The position numbers and the translations under genes were made by a program. Under the pieces are notes generated by a model. It did no database searches. It had not been told where the DNA came from and saw nothing but the letters and a program-made list of their open reading frames with translations. From the NCBI GenBank assembly GCA_021785795.1, contig JAJYEK010000175.1, positions 1 through 7,690 on the forward strand: a stretch of DNA of 7,690 bases. The letters run 5' to 3'. Positions 6,661 through 7,690 of the stretch are shown piece by piece; position 1 is the first letter of the stretch, and every line of letters starts with the position of its first letter. This DNA is from Pseudomonadota bacterium (GTDB lineage Bacteria; Pseudomonadota; Gammaproteobacteria; Acidiferrobacterales; UBA6901).

Positions 6661-6791
6661 GCGCGACAAGCCCCGCCGTTCAGGGCGGGGAAGGATAGCG
6701 CGGACGGCGTAGCCGTCCTTGAGTTTCAGTGGGGTGTCTGCTGCTGTTCGATGTACTGTCGCACGATGGAAATCGGCGCACCGCCACAGGA
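6661..6791 (-). mobile_element. IS200/IS605-family right-end relic
   Basis: On the minus strand the last codons of a Y1 transposase are followed by two hairpins: GGACGGC/GCCGTCC (6702-6718) and CCCCGCC/GGCGGGG (6671-6690). This arrangement is typical of the right end of IS200/IS605 elements, which end in subterminal hairpins instead of inverted repeats. No intact transposase is present, so the element cannot move on its own. Its outer boundary is uncertain, near 6661-6670. The hairpin at 6860-6892 could be the left end of an internally deleted, MITE-like copy. Confidence 0.7.
6726..6791 (-). pseudogene. tnpA: C-terminal remnant of a Y1 (TnpA) transposase
   Basis: Twenty-one codons and a TGA on the minus strand read SCGGAPISIVRQYIEQQQ and then TPH. 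This is the usual C-terminus of IS200/IS605 TnpA. The catalytic HUH and Tyr motifs are absent. Upstream codons (NSHPQPASAAATV) remain open but match poorly, so the deletion joint lies around 6792-6830. Confidence 0.75.
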
Positions 6792-6859
6792 TACTGTGGC
6801 GGCCGCCGAGGCTGGCTGTGGATGCGAGTTGATCAGGCGCACCAACCGGTGGCTAGAGG

Positions 6860-6892
6860 AGTTCGTAGAGGCAGTATAAGCCTCTACGAACT
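6860..6892. repeat. Long perfect inverted repeat (13-bp stem)
   Basis: Arms AGTTCGTAGAGGC and GCCTCTACGAACT with loop AGTATAA. No T-tract follows, so it is not an intrinsic terminator. It may be the left-end hairpin of the IS200/IS605 derivative or a helix of the candidate RNA. Confidence 0.7.
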
Positions 6893-6948
6893 GTGGGGAC
6901 CGCCCTGGCAGACGGCGGTTCTCCTAACCGAGAATAGTCTGCTAATTC

Positions 6949-6984
6949 AACTCCGACCCTTCACCGGGTCGGAGTTTTTATTTT
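6949..6984 (+). terminator. Rho-independent terminator
   Basis: An 11-bp perfect stem (AACTCCGACCC with GGGTCGGAGTT), a 6-nt loop and a tail TTTTTATTTT. The T-tract is on the plus strand only, so it ends transcripts from P1/P2. Its 3' arm contains GGAG, which could serve as ribosome site for the reading frame that begins at 6985. Confidence 0.88.
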
Positions 6985-7158
6985 GTGCGCGGGTATCGCT
7001 ACCGGTTCGACTTCCGCCGGTTCTACAGACAACGACTAGGCGGCCTGTGCACTGTGTACTCGCCCACCGGGGAGCACGAGCGAAAGCTGCTGTGCAAGCT
7101 GCCACTGTGGCGGCAACAGCCGGCTCCAGCCAACACCCATGTAGCGGCGCTGTACTAA
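6985..7158 (+). CDS. Possible 57-aa hypothetical protein
   Basis: The frame from the GTG at 6985 encodes a basic, aromatic-rich peptide: VRGYRYRFDFRRFYRQRLGG, then LCTVYSPTGEHERKLLCKL, ending THVAALY. I do not recognise it. Codon use is GC3-rich with mostly common codons, as in a real gene, and no ATG exists in frame (the frame opens at 6946). The likely ribosome site is GGAG at 6971-6974, 10 nt upstream, inside the 3' arm of the terminator, so expression would need read-through and might be attenuated. The final codons overlap a promoter-like dyad, the same arrangement as in the 120-aa and RNase H genes, which supports it being a genuine gene. It is too short for certainty. Confidence 0.45.
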   Translation: MRGYRYRFDFRRFYRQRLGGLCTVYSPTGEHERKLLCKLPLWRQQPAPANTHVAALY

Positions 7159-7168
7159 ATAGTGCCGC
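7144..7168 (+). promoter_or_regulatory. Dyad element overlapping the stop of the 57-aa frame
   Basis: GCGCTGTACTAAATAGTGC (7148-7166 core) matches the element at 6321-6339 at 16 of 19 positions. The extended stem 7144-7153/7159-7168 has 10 pairs, including two G-U, with ACTAA as loop. TGTACT could act as a weak -10. The two changes within the stem keep pairing as G-U in RNA, consistent with a conserved RNA hairpin or a shared operator. Confidence 0.45.
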
Positions 7169-7217
7169 CGGGCTAACAATGGATTACCTCGTCCGACAAC
7201 CGGGTTCACATCGAAAA

Positions 7218-7252
7218 GAAAATGGCGATAATACAGAATTATCGCCATTTTC
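7218..7252. terminator. Perfect hairpin, probable bidirectional terminator
   Basis: A 15-bp perfect stem (GAAAATGGCGATAAT / ATTATCGCCATTTTC) with loop ACAGA. On the minus strand the stem is followed by TTTTC-rich sequence; on the plus strand the T-run is the end of the stem. It lies between convergent genes, where a two-way terminator is expected. Confidence 0.7.
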
Positions 7253-7255
7253 GAT

Positions 7256-7287
7256 AAAAAGAACCCCAAGCCTCACGGCCTGGGGTT
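7256..7287 (-). terminator. Rho-independent terminator of the Toprim gene
   Basis: The minus strand reads AACCCCAGGCC-GTGA-GGCTTGGGGTT and then CTTTTT. The one imperfect pair is a G-U wobble on the minus strand but an A-C mismatch on the plus strand, so it is tuned for the minus-strand gene. The stem overlaps the TAA stop at 7289-7287. Confidence 0.8.
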
Positions 7288-7690
7288 TAATTTTTGATTT
7301 GCGTGCGGGCTTCCAGCCATCGGGCATAGGCCGCCTGCAAATTGGCCGCTCCCCGGGCGTTCAGGGTATCCAGCCAATCCTGGCTGCAGCCTGAGCCATC
7401 CGCAGCGGCGGGTGCCATGTGAACTATCACTTCCGCCTGACGGTGCCAGCGCTTGACGCACTTCTTGGCCGCCTGGGCACCACGATTGCTGGTTGTATCC
7501 AGATCGGCCCAGACATGCACCTCCGTCACCCAACTGGGCAAGGTCAAGGCCTCCAACAGCCCAGCATTCCCTGCCGCCCAGAAGGATCCACGCGGAGCTG
7601 CCCCGGAAACGATCCGGCGAACGGCAAGGGTGGTCTCGATTCCTTCAGCCAGGTGCAGCACCGGGCTTGTCCGATCCGTGATCAGAGATC
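7287..7690 (-). CDS. Toprim-domain protein (primase/helicase-like), C-terminal part; 5' end outside window
   Basis: The minus-strand frame is open to the right edge and ends at TAA 7289-7287, giving about 134 visible residues. LHLAEGIETTLAV carries the Toprim glutamate, and WVTEVHVWADLDTT carries the metal-binding Asp pair (D-x-D). Together they define the Toprim fold used by primases and topoisomerases. The EGIET form is common in plasmid- and phage-borne primase-like proteins whose N-terminal half has a zinc-binding or DnaG-like region. Here that half lies outside the window, so primase activity is inferred. A GTG at 7661-7659 could be taken as a start but is inside the conserved block, so it is not used. 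The gene converges on the plus-strand set, separated by two terminators. A role in replication initiation of a mobile element is the simplest reading. Confidence 0.85.
   Translation of the reverse strand, partial: SLITDRTSPVLHLAEGIETTLAVRRIVSGAAPRGSFWAAGNAGLLEALTLPSWVTEVHVWADLDTTSNRGAQAAKKCVKRWHRQAEVIVHMAPAAADGSGCSQDWLDTLNARGAANLQAAYARWLEARTQIKN

Larger units (their letters stand above)
6642..6984 (+). ncRNA. Candidate structured non-coding RNA (about 340 nt) from promoter P2 to the terminator
   Basis: Between the consensus promoter and a perfect intrinsic terminator there is no convincing plus-strand gene but a chain of hairpins: 6671-6690 (7-bp stem), 6702-6718 (7 bp, 3-nt loop), 6781-6802 (9 bp, GATA loop), 6860-6892 (13 bp, 7-nt loop) and 6895-6924 (10 pairs with a bulge). 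Part of this is the antisense of an IS200/IS605 end, whose hairpins act as DNA in transposition. The structure may therefore be inherited from a transposon and not a selected RNA. Function unknown. Confidence 0.35.

Noticed and set aside
6642..7290. tRNA, CRISPR array or direct-repeat array in the hairpin-rich region
   Set aside because: The hairpins differ in sequence and spacing and no cloverleaf or regular repeat-spacer pattern is present.
6729..7394. Plus-strand 221-aa open frame
   Set aside because: It crosses the IS relic, several hairpins and three terminators and then runs antisense to the Toprim gene; no start signal or family match.
7180..7394. ATG frame after the dyad element at 7144-7168
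   Set aside because: No ribosome site; passes through two terminator hairpins and is antisense to the Toprim gene.

Overview
The window reads as accessory DNA (plasmid, prophage or integrated mobile element) of a proteobacterium. The extein sequence of its ribonucleotide reductase looks like that of Pseudomonas-type gammaproteobacteria or betaproteobacteria. GC content is moderately high and codon use is GC3-rich. Small genes each have their own sigma70-like promoter. A Toprim primase-type protein, an RNase H fusion and an IS200/IS605 relic also point to a plasmid or phage replication/nucleotide module. Host and replicon type are inference.

Minus strand, 1-4275: a single open frame of 1425 codons without a stop that runs off the left edge. 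It encodes the large subunit of class I ribonucleotide reductase (NrdA), interrupted by two complete LAGLIDADG inteins of 386 and 364 residues. Extein residues in the window total 675. Both inteins sit in strongly conserved active-site segments. Intein 1 (Q406/C407 to N792/G793) lacks the usual Ser/Thr/Cys at the +1 extein position. Intein 2 (C937/C938 to N1301/T1302) looks canonical.

4276-4399: divergent promoter region between nrdA (minus) and a plus-strand gene series.

Plus strand, 4400-6551: a 120-aa protein with a Cys-rich tail; a 141-aa helical protein that may match an internal part of a type IV coupling protein; a protein of about 375-379 aa joining a winged-helix-like N-terminus, a type 1 RNase H domain with all four catalytic acidic residues, and an extra C-terminal domain; and a 60-aa stand-alone protein resembling the glycyl-radical tail of anaerobic ribonucleotide reductase (NRDD family). 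Several promoters are dyad-symmetric elements around a GCTATACT-like -10 box that overlaps the stop codon of the preceding gene.

6552-6984: no protein gene. It holds two tandem promoters (one a consensus TTGACA-16-TATAAT), an IS200/IS605 end with the last codons of a Y1 transposase on the minus strand, a chain of strong hairpins and a perfect intrinsic terminator. It could be a structured RNA of about 340 nt or the remains of a MITE-like derivative.

6985-7158: a possible 57-aa plus-strand gene. 7159-7290: a dyad/promoter element and two terminator hairpins. 7287-7690 (minus): the C-terminal part of a Toprim-domain protein that enters from the right edge.

Seen together, the genes are a reductase for deoxynucleotide supply, an RNase H, a probable primase and an NRDD mini-protein, which suggests a DNA replication/precursor module. 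No CRISPR array, tRNA or rRNA was seen.
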